In this document: in pieces, positions 1-12,070 of the stretch | How positions within the stretch are numbered: the first letter of the stretch is position 1 | Layout: each line of letters opens with the position of its first letter | From: Hevea brasiliensis | Lineage: Eukaryota; Streptophyta; Magnoliopsida; Malpighiales; Euphorbiaceae | Assembly (NCBI RefSeq): GCF_030052815.1 | Contig: NC_079498.1 | Coordinates: 69,674,992 to 69,738,991 of the forward strand | Direction: 5' to 3' | Length of the DNA stretch: 64,000 nt | The notes under the pieces: model-generated | The model's database searches: none | Seen by the model: the letters and a program-made list of their open reading frames with translations, nothing else | Told to the model about the DNA's origin: nothing | Made by a program: the position numbers and the translations under genes

Positions 1-1191
1 ACTTTAAATATAAATTTAATTTATACTACACATCCAATAATCTAGATTTGGTTTCAAGTCATGCTAGGGACTTTGCAATCTAATTGCAAACCAAACCTAT
101 TTAATTAATCAATTAAACTCTTTAATTAATTAATTAAATCATATTTAAATAGGTGATAACTTGTGTATGTGTGTGACTTACTAGGCTCATCACTAATTGG
201 CAATGAGACATGATATCAACTCTTAATATCATCAGAACTCTTTCTTACCGTAAATGATTTCTCTAAATCGTTTTTATGAACCTCATAGACCATGGTTAAC
301 ACCTAGCATAGCATGCCATGGCCACCCAATTAGTAATAAGATTTACCTTAAATGAACCTATAATCATATGTTACCATGCACTAGAATCTCTCTGTTACAA
401 AATCCCAACTCAAGCTGGAGTCATGGTTTATGTCAAACTCCATTTGCTATGAATATTATGTTCTCTTTTAATTCCAGTTCTTGATTAAAAGATTTTTCTC
501 ATCAGAAACTCTTTTCTGAATAAATCTATCTGTCCTGGCCAGGAACTTGAAACATCAAGAACAATTAAATGAACATAGGATTTTATCTCTATTTACTTAG
601 AGGAACAGATTCCATCTTGATCAACACCTACCTCCATATATAACTAGTAGGAGCCAACACATGCCCATATACCCATACACAGTACAAGTATGAAAGCAGT
701 ATCAAACTCAAACTACCTATATACAAGATAACTGTGCTATCTCAGGTCTAAAGATTATATGCACTGATATGATTTATGACAAAACATTGACAAGAGTAAA
801 CTCCATGTGCTTGTCATAAGTGTCACCGTTCGCCTACTTATCATTTATAAGTGCCTATCATGTTTGTTATATGGCATGAGACTCACCATTCCATCTTATT
901 TATATCTCATATAAATAACTTGGGAACAAACATGAATACAATCTTTCTGGATAAGTCATGTCCTTATTATGAAGTATCCTCGATTGTGAACCTATTTATG
1001 ATACTTTGTGCTAGAAATATTGTCACTCATATTCTTAACAACTTAAGAATAATATTTCTAACAAAATATCAATGGACCTTTTCTATTACACATAAATATA
1101 TTATGTAAACGGAAAAGTGGAAATGCCTTTTATTAATAAAATATATACAAGATACATACTAAATGATATGCTCTAGGGCATACTACTAACA
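1..1191 (-). mobile_element. Partial LTR of a retroelement, probably Ty1/copia or a non-autonomous relative
   Basis: On the minus strand a TG-starting repeat begins at 1191 (TGTTAGTAGTATGCCCTAGA) and runs off the left edge of the window. It breaks the Athila/Tat reverse transcriptase reading frame exactly at 1191/1192, so it is the younger insertion. It carries an A/T-rich tract with AATAAA-like motifs just inside its start. There is no coding potential; short open frames here are chance. The 3' end of the LTR, the PBS and any gag would lie left of base 1. The copia-type assignment rests on the 'TATGCCCTAGAG' opening seen in many plant copia LTRs and is inference. Confidence 0.6.
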
Positions 1192-2061
1192 CTCTTACCA
1201 TGAAATGGCATTTTTCCCAATTTAGGACCAGGTTTGATTCTTCACAACTTTGCAATAACTTAGATAGATTAGCTAGGCAATCATCAAAAGTAGTTCCATA
1301 GACAGAAAAATCATCCATAAAAACTTCCATGATATCTTTAATATAATCAGAAAAGATAGCCATCATGCATCTTTGAAAGGTAGCAGGGGCATTACAAAGA
1401 CCAAAAGGCATTCTCCTATATGTAAATGTTTCATAGGGGCAAGTGAATGTTGTCTTTTCTTGTTCTTCTGGGTGAACAGGAATTTGAAAGAATCCCAAAT
1501 ACCCATTTAGATAACAGAAATAAGAGTGTTTCACTAACCTTTCTAACATTTTGTCAATGAAGGGGAGAGGGAAATGGTCCTTTCTGGTAGCACTATTCAA
1601 TTTCCTATAATTTATGCACATTCGCCAACCAGTGACTACCCTAGTAGGGATTAGTTCATTGTTTTCATTTTGGATAATAGTTGTCCCACCTTTCTTAGGA
1701 ACTACATGTACTGGACTAGCCCATTTACTATCAGAAATTGGGCATATGATACCTGCATCTATTAGTTTTAAGATTTCTTTCTTGACTACTTCTTTCATGT
1801 TTGTGTTAAGTCTTCTTTGATGTTCGATTGTGGGTTTACTGTTTTCTTCCATGGGTATCCTATGCATGCAAATCGAAGGGTTGATTCCCTTCAGGTCTTC
1901 TATTTTATACCCTATGGCTTTGCTATGGATCCTAAGTTCTCTTAGCAGTTTTTCCTCTTCTAACTTAGACAGGCTAGCATTGATTATAACAGGATATTTA
2001 GAATTTGAGTTCAGAAATGTGTACCTTAGTGAAGATGGGAGAGGTTTAAGCTCTACCTATT
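1192..2061 (-). pseudogene. Athila/Tat pol fragment: linker and reverse transcriptase, truncated
   Basis: The frame is open from about 2061 down to the insertion at 1192. The N-terminal part holds the 'ICMHRI' linker; the RT domain follows with 'WASPVHVVPKKGG', 'WRMCINYRKLN', 'MPFGLCNAPATFQRCM' and the catalytic 'FMDD' in 'VFMDDFSVYG'. In intact elements the stretch after 'NWEKCHFMV' continues into the RT thumb, RNase H and integrase; here it runs into the LTR of the younger element and becomes unrelated sequence. A TAG directly upstream of the linker separates it from the protease frame. The RT would copy retroelement RNA into DNA, but no functional product is expected. Confidence 0.9.
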
Positions 2062-2239
2062 TGGCATTTTCCTGGAGCTTACCTTTGGTTTGTTCCTCCT
2101 TCAACTTTTCCATCTCGGAAGCCTTATCAAAGGGCAGTGGTGGATGAGCTGCTAACTATTGTGCACAGGCTACTATTTTTGTATTTTCATCATCCATTGT
2201 GTGGCTGTGCACAATACATGCTTCAAGAGGATCTTTAGG

Positions 2240-2882
2240 ATATGTCTTATGGAATTCCTCTTCTACTTATTCGTCAATTATGTAAACCTTGAAGCATTCA
2301 TCAGGTTCAAATTTGTGTTTCATTGTGTCAAACAAGTTGAACTCTACTTCTTCTTCTCCTACCTTGAGAGTTAGTCGATCATTTTTAACGTCTATGATAG
2401 AATGGTCTTCCCAAGATTATAAGAATTTGAACATCTTCTTCCATCTCAAGGACAACAAAGTCCACTGGAATGAAGAATTTGCCCGCTTTGATAGGAATGT
2501 TCTCAAGTATGCCCACAGGATATTTAATAGATCAATCAGCAAATTGCAACGAGATTGTTGTGGGCTTCAGTTCTCCGATCTCCAGCTTTTTGCATATCGA
2601 TAGAAGCATTAAACTGATGCTTGCCCCAAGATCACATAGGGCTTTATCTATTTTCTTGTTGCCAATGGGACAGGGTATGGAGAAGCTTCCTGGATCTTTC
2701 AACTTTAGAGGCAGTTTATTTTGTAGTATGGCACTGCATTCCTCTGTTAGAGCTACTGTTCCATAGTCTTCTAGCTTTCTTTTCTTTGAAAGAATTTCCT
2801 TAAGAAATTTCTCATAAGATGGCATCTGAGAAAGTGCTTCAGTGAAGGGGATGTTAATGTAAATTTTCTGTAAAACTTCCAA
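2240..2882 (-). pseudogene. Athila/Tat Gag-Pol segment with aspartic protease domain
   Basis: The minus-strand frame 2882-2532 contains 'KLPLKLKDPGSFSIPCPIG' followed by 'ALCDLGASISLMLLSICKKL', the retropepsin-like active-site block (D-L-G-A-S-I) typical of Athila/Tat protease. The catalytic Asp is present. Beyond 2532 (leftward) the reading is broken by stops but recognisable RT-linker sequence resumes at about 2061. The protease would cleave the Gag-Pol polyprotein. It is part of the decayed element spanning 1192-6230. Confidence 0.8.
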
Positions 2883-2924
2883 AAACTTCCCAAACTACTT
2901 GTCCAATTTGGCTTTCTGAAATCT

Positions 2925-4500
2925 CTAAGGAAAAGGTAGGGGAGGCTGGTATGGCTCTGGTAATTTCTTTATCTTCCTTGCTTCCTCTTCCTGATCTTTT
3001 TTAGCTTCTTCCCCCTTTTTCTCTGCTTGGCTTTCAGATTTTTCTATGATTTCCTCTGTTAGTTTTACCTCTGGTCGTACTAGAGTTCTCCCACTCCTCA
3101 GTGAAACTGCCTTACAATGCTCCCTTGGATTCATTTCTGGTTGGCTGGGCAGTTTGCCAGTAGCCTTACTTGAAGAACTTGCTTGCTGAGTGATTTGATT
3201 TTCCAGCATCTTGTTATGAGTAGCAAGTTGGTCCATTCTAGAAGTCAGCTATTTAATCAATTCAATTTGTTGTAGTTGGGCTACTAGGAATCCTTCCATC
3301 ATGGTTTTCATGGTCATTTTTGGTTCAGGTTGTTGAGGTTGTGATGGCTATGCAAAGTTTTGACCTCTATTCTAAAATCCAGGGGGTGCTGGTGGTTTGT
3401 ACCCTTGTTGCTTGTTTATTGGCTGGTTCTGCTGATTAGACCATGAGAAATTTGGGTGGTTCCTCCATCCAGGTTTTTAAGTGTTTGAATATGGATTGTT
3501 AGGCTGCCTCTGGTTGAAGTTTCCTCCATTATTCACATAGTTATCTGTTCTGTGGAGGGTTCATTAAAATTGCTGTATTCTGAACTCATGTATCCTCCTC
3601 CATAGCTGTCCTCATGTTGACTGTTTGTACCAACTTTGTTGGCTTTCATTCTTTCAAGTTCTCTTGTGAGCTAATCAAACTAAGCATTTATCATGCTTAG
3701 AGCATCTACTTCTAGGACCCCTACAGTTTTCCTCGCATTTCCTCTTTTATTTGACCACTCATAATTATGGTATGCAATGGCACTGTTTTCTCCATTAGAT
3801 CACCCTCTGCAGCTAAATCAACTGTGCTCCTTGTAGAGGGTAGAAACCCATTATAGAAATTTTGCACTAGTAGCCAATCTTCTATGCCATGGTGTGGACA
3901 TTCCCTCTGCAGGTCTTTATATCTTTCCCATGCATCATAGAGTGATTCTCCTTCCTTTTTTCTGAAGGTGTTGAGCTCAAGCCTCAGTTTTGCAGTCTTT
4001 GCAGGTGGAAAATACCTTGCTAGAGAAGCTTGAGATAGGTTTTCCTAAGTAGTGAACGTTCCAGCCAGTTGAGAAAGTAACCACTTCCTTGCTCTGTCTT
4101 GAAGGGAGAATGGGAATGCTCTGAGTCTTATTGCTTGATCAGACACTCCATTCATCTTGAATGTGTCACATAGGGCAAGAAAGCACTAGAGGTGATAGTG
4201 CGGGTCTTCTGTTGGTGACCCTGCAAACTAGGTTTGTTGAATCATTTGGAGCCATGTTGGTTTTAATTCAAAGTTATTGGCTTCCACTATGGGTCTAGTA
4301 ACACTGGGCCGAAATCCTTGGATAGATGGAGCCCCGTAATCTCTCAAAAGTCTTGGTCTGTCACTATTATCGGCCATGGTTGGAAGTTCAAGATCTCCTT
4401 GACCATGCTCTTGATGTATCCTTTCTCTCCTGATGGCTTTCAGAGTTCTGTCTATCTCCGTATCACAATCTAAAATTTCTTCTTGCTTTGTTCTGGTCAT
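2925..4500 (-). pseudogene. Athila/Tat gag, decayed
   Basis: The start codon at 4500-4498 opens a frame with the lineage-typical gag N-terminus ('MADNSDRPRLLRDYGAPSIQ' about 40 residues in, then 'ANNFELKPTWLQMIQQT'). The frame stops at 4228; matching gag sequence then continues through several stops and shifts to about 3237, and an open piece at 3236-2925 carries the Lys/Glu-rich spacer before the protease. Gag would form the particle core. The first ORF includes an N-terminal extension ahead of 'MADNS', so the true start could be the internal Met. Confidence 0.78.
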
Positions 4501-4622
4501 ACACCAGATCGGGTACCTAAGAGAAAAGATAAGAAATACAACCAGTAAAATAAAATTAAATAATAAATATAATTTCCTAAATCAGCAAAATTGCCTATCG
4601 CTTGATATTACTAAAGCCAACG

Positions 4623-4640
4623 TCCTCGGCAATGGCGCCA
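4623..4640 (-). other. Primer binding site of the Athila/Tat element
   Basis: The minus strand reads TGGCGCCATTGCCGAGGA immediately inside the LTR, close to the TGGCGCCGTTGCCGGGGA primer site of Athila/Tat elements. It fixes the orientation and the inner LTR boundary. Confidence 0.88.
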
Positions 4641-4646
4641 AAAACT

Positions 4647-6230
4647 TGTTTACTGGTTTTTACAACCCCGCAAGTGCACGGATCGCTAACAAGTAATAAA
4701 GTGATAAGTAGAGTATCGTTCCCATGAGGACTTTGTTTAGCAAGTACCAATCTACATAGAAATTTTGACTGTCTAGGCTATCGAATAATTAAGGAATGAA
4801 GTTTGTTAACTTTAAACACTAGGATGGTAAACTTAGAACGAATTATCTATCTTGGAACAATTCTGGAATTAAGATTTCACACTTGAATCTTACTAGGGAT
4901 GTTATCTAGTTTATTTGCTGGATTGAGGGTCATTTTCCTTGATAGAAATCAGTCCTAAGTTATCTTAAATCCTCTCTCAAGGCACCTAGGGTGTATTCTA
5001 ATTAACTCAAACCCTACTTTTGTGGCGATTAAATTAATTAAAATCCTTTAAGATTTTTAATCAATTTTGAAGTTCCACAAAGGTATCAGCCTATGTCTAG
5101 GTTAGAGTTCTTAGGTTCAAGATCTTGATTTTCTAATGTTAATCTTCACCTTTCAGTCCTTCAATTAACATCTACGATCATGGCTAAGTGGGTACCAGCA
5201 CATAGCATGCATTAAGATCACAAGAAATCAATTCAAGAAACAAATCTCAAATCCAATAAGTAAAAATTAGTGTTCATCCACAATAATAATTACAAGAGCT
5301 ACTATCCCAAACCCAAAATAAGAAAACTACTCACTCATGGTGAGTTCAGCAAACGTCATGATAAAAGGTAAAGACATTAAAAAAAAGAATTATGTAGAAG
5401 AAATAAAATAATAAAAATCTGTCTAGGGAGATGAAATGAAGGAACCAAAGAGAGTTTGCAGCTTTTCTCTTGTGGAGCTTCATTTGGGAAACTTCTTTTG
5501 GTACTGATGTAGAGCTCGACAGCAGCAATCCCCATGACCATCCCCCTTTTCCTGATGTTTTCTTTTCTATTTATATTGGTTGCTCTAGGATTAGGTCATT
5601 TTTTTAGTCCAGAAGGCTTTAGAAGTCTCATTTTTATTAGAAAACAAGAGGAGAATTCGAGTTATAAAACTGGCTGCAGCACAGTACACGACTCGTGTGT
5701 CACTACACGAGTCCTGTATGTAGGGCCGTGTCACTTGCTAGAGGAGAATTGTGAAATCTTGCATTTGGCACAGAAAGTTACACAGGTCTGCGCCAACTAC
5801 ATGGGCCTGGTTGCACGGGCCGTGTACTTTTGTTCCCATAAGGTGCTTTAAGCTTGCGTCCGGCAGAGACTTACACGGGTCCCTGCAGATTACACGGGTC
5901 TACTTACATGACCCATGTACTTGTGTTTCTTATCAATTCTCTTAACTTTCTTCTGGCAGAGAGTTACACGGGTCTGGGGCTTGGTTTACACGACCTGTGT
6001 ACTTTGTATCAGCAGCAATTCTCTATCTCTTGACTTCTTTAAGCTTCCCTTTGCACTCCTATACTTTAAGGCTTCACCCAAACACCTGAAATGATGCAGA
6101 AAACATGGAATTAAGGGCTTTACAATAGAAATTACAAAAACTAATGAAATCAACTATTATGCATGAAAATACTTGCCTAAATGCTATGAAATAGTATGCA
6201 AATGTGCTTAAAAACATCTATACAATTCCA
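4647..6230 (-). repeat. 5' LTR of the Athila/Tat element (about 1.58 kb)
   Basis: On the minus strand the LTR starts TGGAATTGTATAG at 6230 and ends CAGTAAACA at 4647, six bases before the PBS, giving TG...CA ends. Its 3' part holds the widely conserved block around 4664-4735 (complement of 'AACCCCGCAAGTGCACGGAT'). The outer flank is a Tekay-like LTR whose related copy near 31865 confirms where element sequence ends, with GTGTA next to the LTR as a candidate target duplication. The partner LTR is outside the window. Confidence 0.8.
5676..6003 (-). repeat. Array of ACACGGGTC / CGTGTAC palindromic motifs inside the Athila/Tat LTR
   Basis: Between 5676 and 6003 the motif family tACACGGGTC...ACACGaCCcGTGTAC recurs in direct and inverted form about ten times, for example near 5685, 5708, 5730, 5817, 5873, 5893, 5915, 5965 and 5988, spaced by 'GGCAGAGA' segments. 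This is a locally duplicated palindromic module in the upstream half of the LTR, away from the PBS end. Confidence 0.7.
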
Positions 6231-8858
6231 GTGTATCAGCCTCCTCTATTTTATTAGCATCTCCACTAGTTACCTATTAAAAACAATTTCATATCTGTCT
6301 TATATATCCATAGTCATGACATATTATATCAGTTCAAGAAATGAAATTCATTCATTCATTCAGATGGAAATTTATATACAAAAATTTGTAACTTTATTTA
6401 TAACTCAAAATATATTTACAATTTTTATTTACATCACAAACTAGTGATTACATCATGATTATACACAATGAACCAAAATAATAGTCTATACATGCCTCTT
6501 ACCAAAATACAAAAGACTAATGAGGTGAACTCTTGACTATCTGCAGATCTGGTCAACTGCGGTCAAAACACTACTGTGGCAGCTGCTGCTATGGTGGCTG
6601 CTGATCTCCAGTACCTATGCGATGGAAAATCCAATGCGCTAAGCAAATTGCTTAGTGGTGCGTAATCTTTAAAGCAGAATAACGAAATGATTTAAAATGA
6701 TAATAATAGGTGTAATTTCATAATTCTAGGTCAATTGCATATTTTATAGCACTTTGGAATCAATATATTTATCAGGAACTTATCTATGTATATATTTCAT
6801 TTTCAATCTCCTTAAACTCATATCAATGAATTTGTCATAAATTCTAAGACATTCCTAAATTTTCCTACACTTTGGGAATAATTAAATTTAACAGTATCTT
6901 TTCTGGGTATAAATTTCATTCTCTAGCTTTTTAAACTCATATTTGAGTCTTTGGAATCATATCAGTGTTTTTCATGTCATTTCTATATATTTGTGCCCAA
7001 GTAAACTATAACAAGCTGTAATGCTGGATACACGGGAGTATACAAGTTAAACAGTCATATGTCTACCCTGTATACACCTGTCAGGCACGAGGCCTACTGT
7101 CAGGCTTGTAAAGCCAGAAATAAGGTTAGGCACAATTGCCAATGGGTAGGCATATAGCTTGTAGAACAATCATATCAGATATATATTGTTAGTTCATGAT
7201 TTGCTCTATAGGCAGTACTGCTATCTGTAGTCCCTAATTGGTATACTAATCGATCCATCTATATACATATAAGCCTAGCTATACTTTGGGCAAATTAGTA
7301 CTATTAAGTACTTATAGTTTTATTATTTCATGCTATGTACTATTAAGGATTCATAACATATTGTTATTTCACTTCATAAATAGCTATACTTTATACCATT
7401 TTCATGTCATTATAATGGGAACATAGGTCCCAAGCACTTATTCATATAACTTATATATTTATCACTCTCATTATTTTTTGTCATGTACTATATATATTTA
7501 TAGTATTGTTATTTCATATATGATGGAAACATAGGTTCTAAGTGTGTTTTCATATGACTTATGTGTTTAACAAACCATCTAGGAAATTTACATTTTATGT
7601 ATTAACTGATTTCATGCCACCTTGTAGTGGGAAAGTAGGTCTTACATACCTATTTCATGTAATTTAGGATGTAGTGACTTATTAGGGATAAGTCAATAAT
7701 TTATTTCAAGAACCTTTCTTTAGGTTCAGCTTTTCTATCTTATTTTTGCATATCAAATTGAATAATTTGTGACTACTGTTTGGCCATACTTCCTTAATGG
7801 AAGTTGGTCCTCTATTTCTTGTCTTTATTTTCATTTTTGAATCATGTCATTTGGATTTATAAAACTCAAGTTATGGTAAAATAACCATAACTGGTTCATT
7901 TCTAGATTTTGGTTCCTTAACTAGGCAGCTTTTGGACTCAAAATTTGTCTAATTAATGGAACATGTTGCAATGACTTTTAGTCTTAGTGATCTTTATAGA
8001 AATTATTGCCCTATGTCTTATGATCATTAAGAAATTTGAATCACAATTTTTCAAGTTTTTTGGAATTATTTATGGCCAATTAACTGACCTGGACTCATGT
8101 ACCCTGTGCCAACAAGTGTTTAGTTCAGGTCAGTAAATACAGGTCACTTTTTGAGGTTCTTAAATTCATGATTTAAGAAAGATTCCTAAAAAAAAGTTTT
8201 AGCCTTGTTTCTCAGGTTTCTGCAAAGGTATAGCTTATCCTAATTGGATTTTTCTAGTGGGAGTTACGACTAAAAGATTGTTCTGGAGTCAAGTGAAGTT
8301 TGGCCAGATCCAAGTTTTGATGCAGTGACTTTTTCTAACTATTTGACCTAGTTCTCTTGATTTCTAGGTTTTGGTCAAAATACCAACTTAGTAGGTCTGT
8401 ATCTTGTGGACATTTTGCCACTAGTTTCATTACATTTGAGTTCTTGTATTCCAAGTTATGGCCATTTTGCCAAAACTGGTCGGGTTAGTTTACGTCCAGC
8501 AGTTTCTGGACAACCTAATTCTGGACAGTTTTGTGACCCAAATTGGGCCAGCAATTTGGTTTGGTTTTTGGCATTTCTGGTTCTGTGGTCCTCATGGAAA
8601 TTGTAGCCCTATGTCTAATCTTTCCAATGGTATAAAATTCAGGTCATTTCGACCTGTTTTGAGTAAGTTATAACCAAAAGACTTATTACTGTTCATATGT
8701 TCAAATACTGGGTTCACATTTTATGCAATCCAGATTTGGTCACTTTTTAGGTCACTTTCTAGGCAGAATTTTGACATGACCCCTAAATGAAAATTGGTCT
8801 ATTATATAGGTCATATTTCACCTCCGATTGGCCTTATATCAATTGGGGATCATACAAT
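6231..8858 (-). mobile_element. Tekay-like LTR fragment, antisense (subfamily F)
   Basis: Non-coding. In reverse complement it matches the layout and words of the sense fragment at 31110-32056: '...AATAAAATAGAGGAGGCT' next to the Athila insertion, the hairpin module near 6619-6655, and the 'TTACTTGGGCAC' block near 7000. The right half (8100-8858) resembles the 'GGTCATTTGGACCTGTTTTGAG' region of the other antisense LTRs (for example near 14665-14690). Both ends are cut by other insertions, at 6230 and 8859. No gene is seen in this stretch. Confidence 0.72.
6619..6655 (-). other. Tandem hairpin module in Tekay-like LTR (copy F)
   Basis: CTAAGCAA-A-TTGCTTAG at 6639-6655 is a perfect 8-bp stem. 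The adjoining 6619-6638 can form a second stem (GCGATGG against CCAATGCGC, with bulges). The same arrangement with different bases occurs at 11346-11384, 13265-13306 and 34782-34821. Confidence 0.6.
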
Positions 8859-11800
8859 GTAACACCCTCACTGTAGCAATTCTATATATTCTACTATTTC
8901 GGTGATCGGTGTCGGTCCGGACAGCTAGAACGTCTGAAAAAATATTGAAACTAAAGTGAGGAACTATAATTAACTCAAATAATAAAAAGAAAAATATAGG
9001 AAAAATTTTAAAAGCAAAATACAACCAAGTTAAATGAGCCGGTGCCCTAACGATGGGTAACCCAGTGGCAAGTTGCGGTCCTCACAACTAGGAGCCCTAG
9101 ACCCTGGAGAAAATTCATAAAATAATTTTTGGGACTCCAGAGAAGAGTCATTGAGGATTCTACGATATTAGAATGCCAAGAAAAAGCTTAGAAAAATTTT
9201 TCAATCAGTACACACAATTTTAGCTCGTTAAGCCAAATGAAGGGCATTTTGGTCATTTCGTCTTCAGAGATAATTTTTGACCAACTTGTCCATTTATGTA
9301 AGTGAATTATAAGATATAAAATATGAACAAATATTGATAAAAAATTATTTAAAAATGAATAGGCAATGAAAGAAAATAAAATGAAAATAAATGGGATTTA
9401 TTACTTCATGCTTATGTAAGCATGAGGTAATTAAAATGCTTTGGCCAATCAAAATAAGGAAACACCATATAATACATTAAAAATGAGGAAAAAAAGTCAA
9501 ATTCTAGAAAATTTTAGCAGCCATTCTCTTCTTCTTCAAGCCATCCCATACTCTCTCCCTCACTCCTCCATTTTCAAGTTAACCAAGCTTCATTTCCTTA
9601 GTCTTCTCCCAACAAAACCATAACTTAGCAACATAAAACCTTGATATTTCATCTTCGTGAAGCTCTTGGGAGAAAAAAGAAGTGTAAAGGAAGAACTCTT
9701 GCAAGTTTGAGATTAACTCCATTAGAGGTATGTGACCAAACTTAATCTTTTTCTTTTAATTCATGTTAAAGGAGTGAATTGAATGCAAAATTTACAAGAA
9801 AATGAAATAAATACCATGTGTATGCCCATCCCAAATTTTTGGCAGCCTTGGATGTGGTAAGGTTTTGAGGATTTCATGGAACTAAAATGGTAGCATGGCT
9901 GCCCTTAGTACTAATCTTTTGAGTGGGATAATGAAATGCAAGTTAAATGCATAGTTTGAGAAGGTTGAGTTAGGGTTTGGGTATGAAATTGAGACTTTGA
10001 TCATGCAATGGTAAAATTAAGTTTTAATGGTCAATTAGTGACCATTTAGTTATGTGTGAATGAGAAATGAAGTGGTTTGTGTAGTGGGCATTGAAGTTAG
10101 TGTTGCTGCCCTTGGTGACCTATAGGACTGGGCATGAGTCTAGCAGGTTTGGGCAGTAATAACTGGAGTTGTAGAGGTTCAATTAGTGCAAGACCAATTT
10201 GACATGAAACTAGACATATAATGGCACTACTTTGGTGAAGAAACCATGCCCAGAAAACCAAATCAAGTTAACTTAAAGATTGCCCTAATCCGGGTCACCT
10301 GCATTCTGCCTGGGCAAAATGACCAAATGAATAGTTTTTATTTATTTAGTCATAACTCAGTGTAGAAAGGTCCAATTGACCTGAAATTTTACCAGAAAAT
10401 AGCTGAGACATATACCTACAACTTTCATGAAGAAACATAACCAAAAGTTTGATCATAACATGTTCAAAAGGTGACCTGAAATCACTGTACAAAACACTAT
10501 AGATTTGGTCAGTCCAGAAAATCTGGGAAGTTGGCAATCCGGCCAGTCATGGTATTTAGGCCATAACTTGAGATACAAAACTCCAAATGGAGTGATTCAA
10601 AAAAGGAAATGCAACTAGACACAATAAGGAACAACTTTCATGTTGACAACTTTGCCAAATTCCTACATTAAAAAGGACCAATGGAACAGTAAACACAAGG
10701 CTTGAAATCTGAAAATTTTGAACAACTAACACTAAGCTTAGAAATGGTATTGGTAACCAATACCAACAATTTTATAATGCAAAATGTGATATGTTGGGAT
10801 TATTAAAACCAATGTACCTATTGTCTATGCAAAAGTCAACATTTTTATTGACTAATGAAATGAATAGTAATACCTAAACTTAAATTTCAAGAATTGTACA
10901 ATTTAAGAGTATAACATGCCCCAGTACACCTAGCAAGATTGGTTTGGATAGGTTGGCATACCAATAGGGTTCTGTTAGCAATACTGCATATGGCTTCATG
11001 CCATTCTATGTTTTATGGCCTCACATGCCATTCTGTTTGATTGAGTTGTTATACTTGGGTTTTATCCCTGATAATTATTACAGCTTATTAGCTGTTCTGT
11101 TGCACACCGGGAAACACAATGTGACCAATGGTGTGATAGTCCGAGGTACTTGGTACCCAGTACCAGTTTACCCGTTTATCTAGTCCAGTTGACTAGTATG
11201 GGTTACTCGGGCAATGAAAATAAATCTTATCAAATTTTAATCAAATAATAATGCAATAAATGCCAGAAATTAAGTCTACCTAAAATGTAAATATACATTC
11301 TGCATATTTATGTTATTTTAGTTATTTTCTTTTATATTGTCACCACTAAGTAGAATTGTTTAGCGCATCGCTTTTGCCACGCGCAGGTACTGGAGACATA
11401 GCTAGGGAGTCCAGCAGACCTCAGACCGGGTGAACTTTTAGATCCGCACACAAAGTCTAGAGTCACCTCACATTTGCAGTGAATTGGTAGGATATTAGGT
11501 TACTTTTGGTATTTTGTATTTTGTAAACTTTTGTAATGTATATTATAAACTCATGTAATTATGCTTTTGATGTAATTATCTATGAACCATATTCAGTAAT
11601 AAATTTGAGCATTTCTTATTGAGTTGAGTATGACATGAAATGAATTGAATTTTGAAATATTGAATTCATTTGAGAAATTTTGGAAATATGTTGGTGGTTG
11701 ACTGAAATTAATAGTATGATTATATTAGAAGTGTTTTTGACAGATTCAGAATAACTGCTTTTCCAATTTATAGCCGGCACTCTACAGAATTTTCTATAAA

Positions 11801-11942
11801 ATTTATGAAAAAATCATATTAATCAAAATTATAATAAATGAATTAAAAAGGGTAAATTGTAATGGAAATATGATTTGGTGCTCCGGCACACTGTGTGGCA
11901 TATCCTGCTCGGCTACACTATAGACGAGCAAGGGGTGTCACA
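8859..11942 (+). repeat. 5' LTR of the sense Tekay-like element (about 3.08 kb)
   Basis: The ends are TGTAACACCC (8859) and GGGTGTCACA (11942), an imperfect terminal inverted repeat with TG...CA. The opening segment, up to the 'GATGGGTAACCCAGTGGC' block at 9052, corresponds to the block mirrored at the outer ends of the other Tekay-like LTRs (for example 16180-16215). The hairpin module lies at 11346-11384. No coding potential; short open frames inside are chance. Confidence 0.82.
11346..11384 (+). other. Tandem hairpin module in Tekay-like LTR (sense copy)
   Basis: CTAAGTAGAATTGTTTAG (11346-11363) folds through A-U, G-C and G-U pairs. The next segment GCGCATCGC...GCCACGCGC (11363-11384) forms a second stem with two mismatches. 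It is followed by CAGGTACTGGAGA, also conserved in the F copy. Confidence 0.5.
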
Positions 11943-11947
11943 TTTAG

Positions 11948-11959
11948 TGGTATCAGAGC
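11948..11959 (+). other. Primer binding site, initiator tRNA-Met type
   Basis: TGGTATCAGAGC lies five bases after the LTR end at 11942, complementary to the 3' end of initiator tRNA-Met. It defines the LTR boundary and sense orientation. Confidence 0.9.
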
Positions 11960-12070
11960 ATCAGTTTAGGCATTTCTGGGCCTAGATAAAGTGCATATCA
12001 TTGCATTGCATTTTTAAGTGTTGAGGTGACATTGATGCAGATCTATTTGTTTTGTTATTTTGATTAGGAT

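Larger units (their letters stand above)
1192..6230 (-). mobile_element. Ty3/gypsy element, Athila/Tat lineage, 5' LTR to mid-RT, truncated by nested insertion
   Basis: Reading leftward on the minus strand: LTR (6230-4647), PBS (4640-4623), gag (4500 to about 2925), protease (about 2880-2530), linker and reverse transcriptase (about 2061-1192). This order is Ty3/gypsy gag-PR-RT. Lineage marks are the gag opening 'MADNSDRPRLLRDYGAPSIQ', the protease box 'ALCDLGASISLM', the linker 'NPSICMHRIPMEENSKP' and the RT active site 'FMDDFSVYG', which together fit Athila/Tat elements. RNase H, integrase and the 3' LTR are missing here and would lie beyond the insertion at 1191. Many stops and frameshifts show it is dead. 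Confidence 0.88.

Noticed and set aside
851..1108. 85-codon plus-strand frame
   Set aside because: It lies inside an antisense LTR, with no domain and no coding signal.
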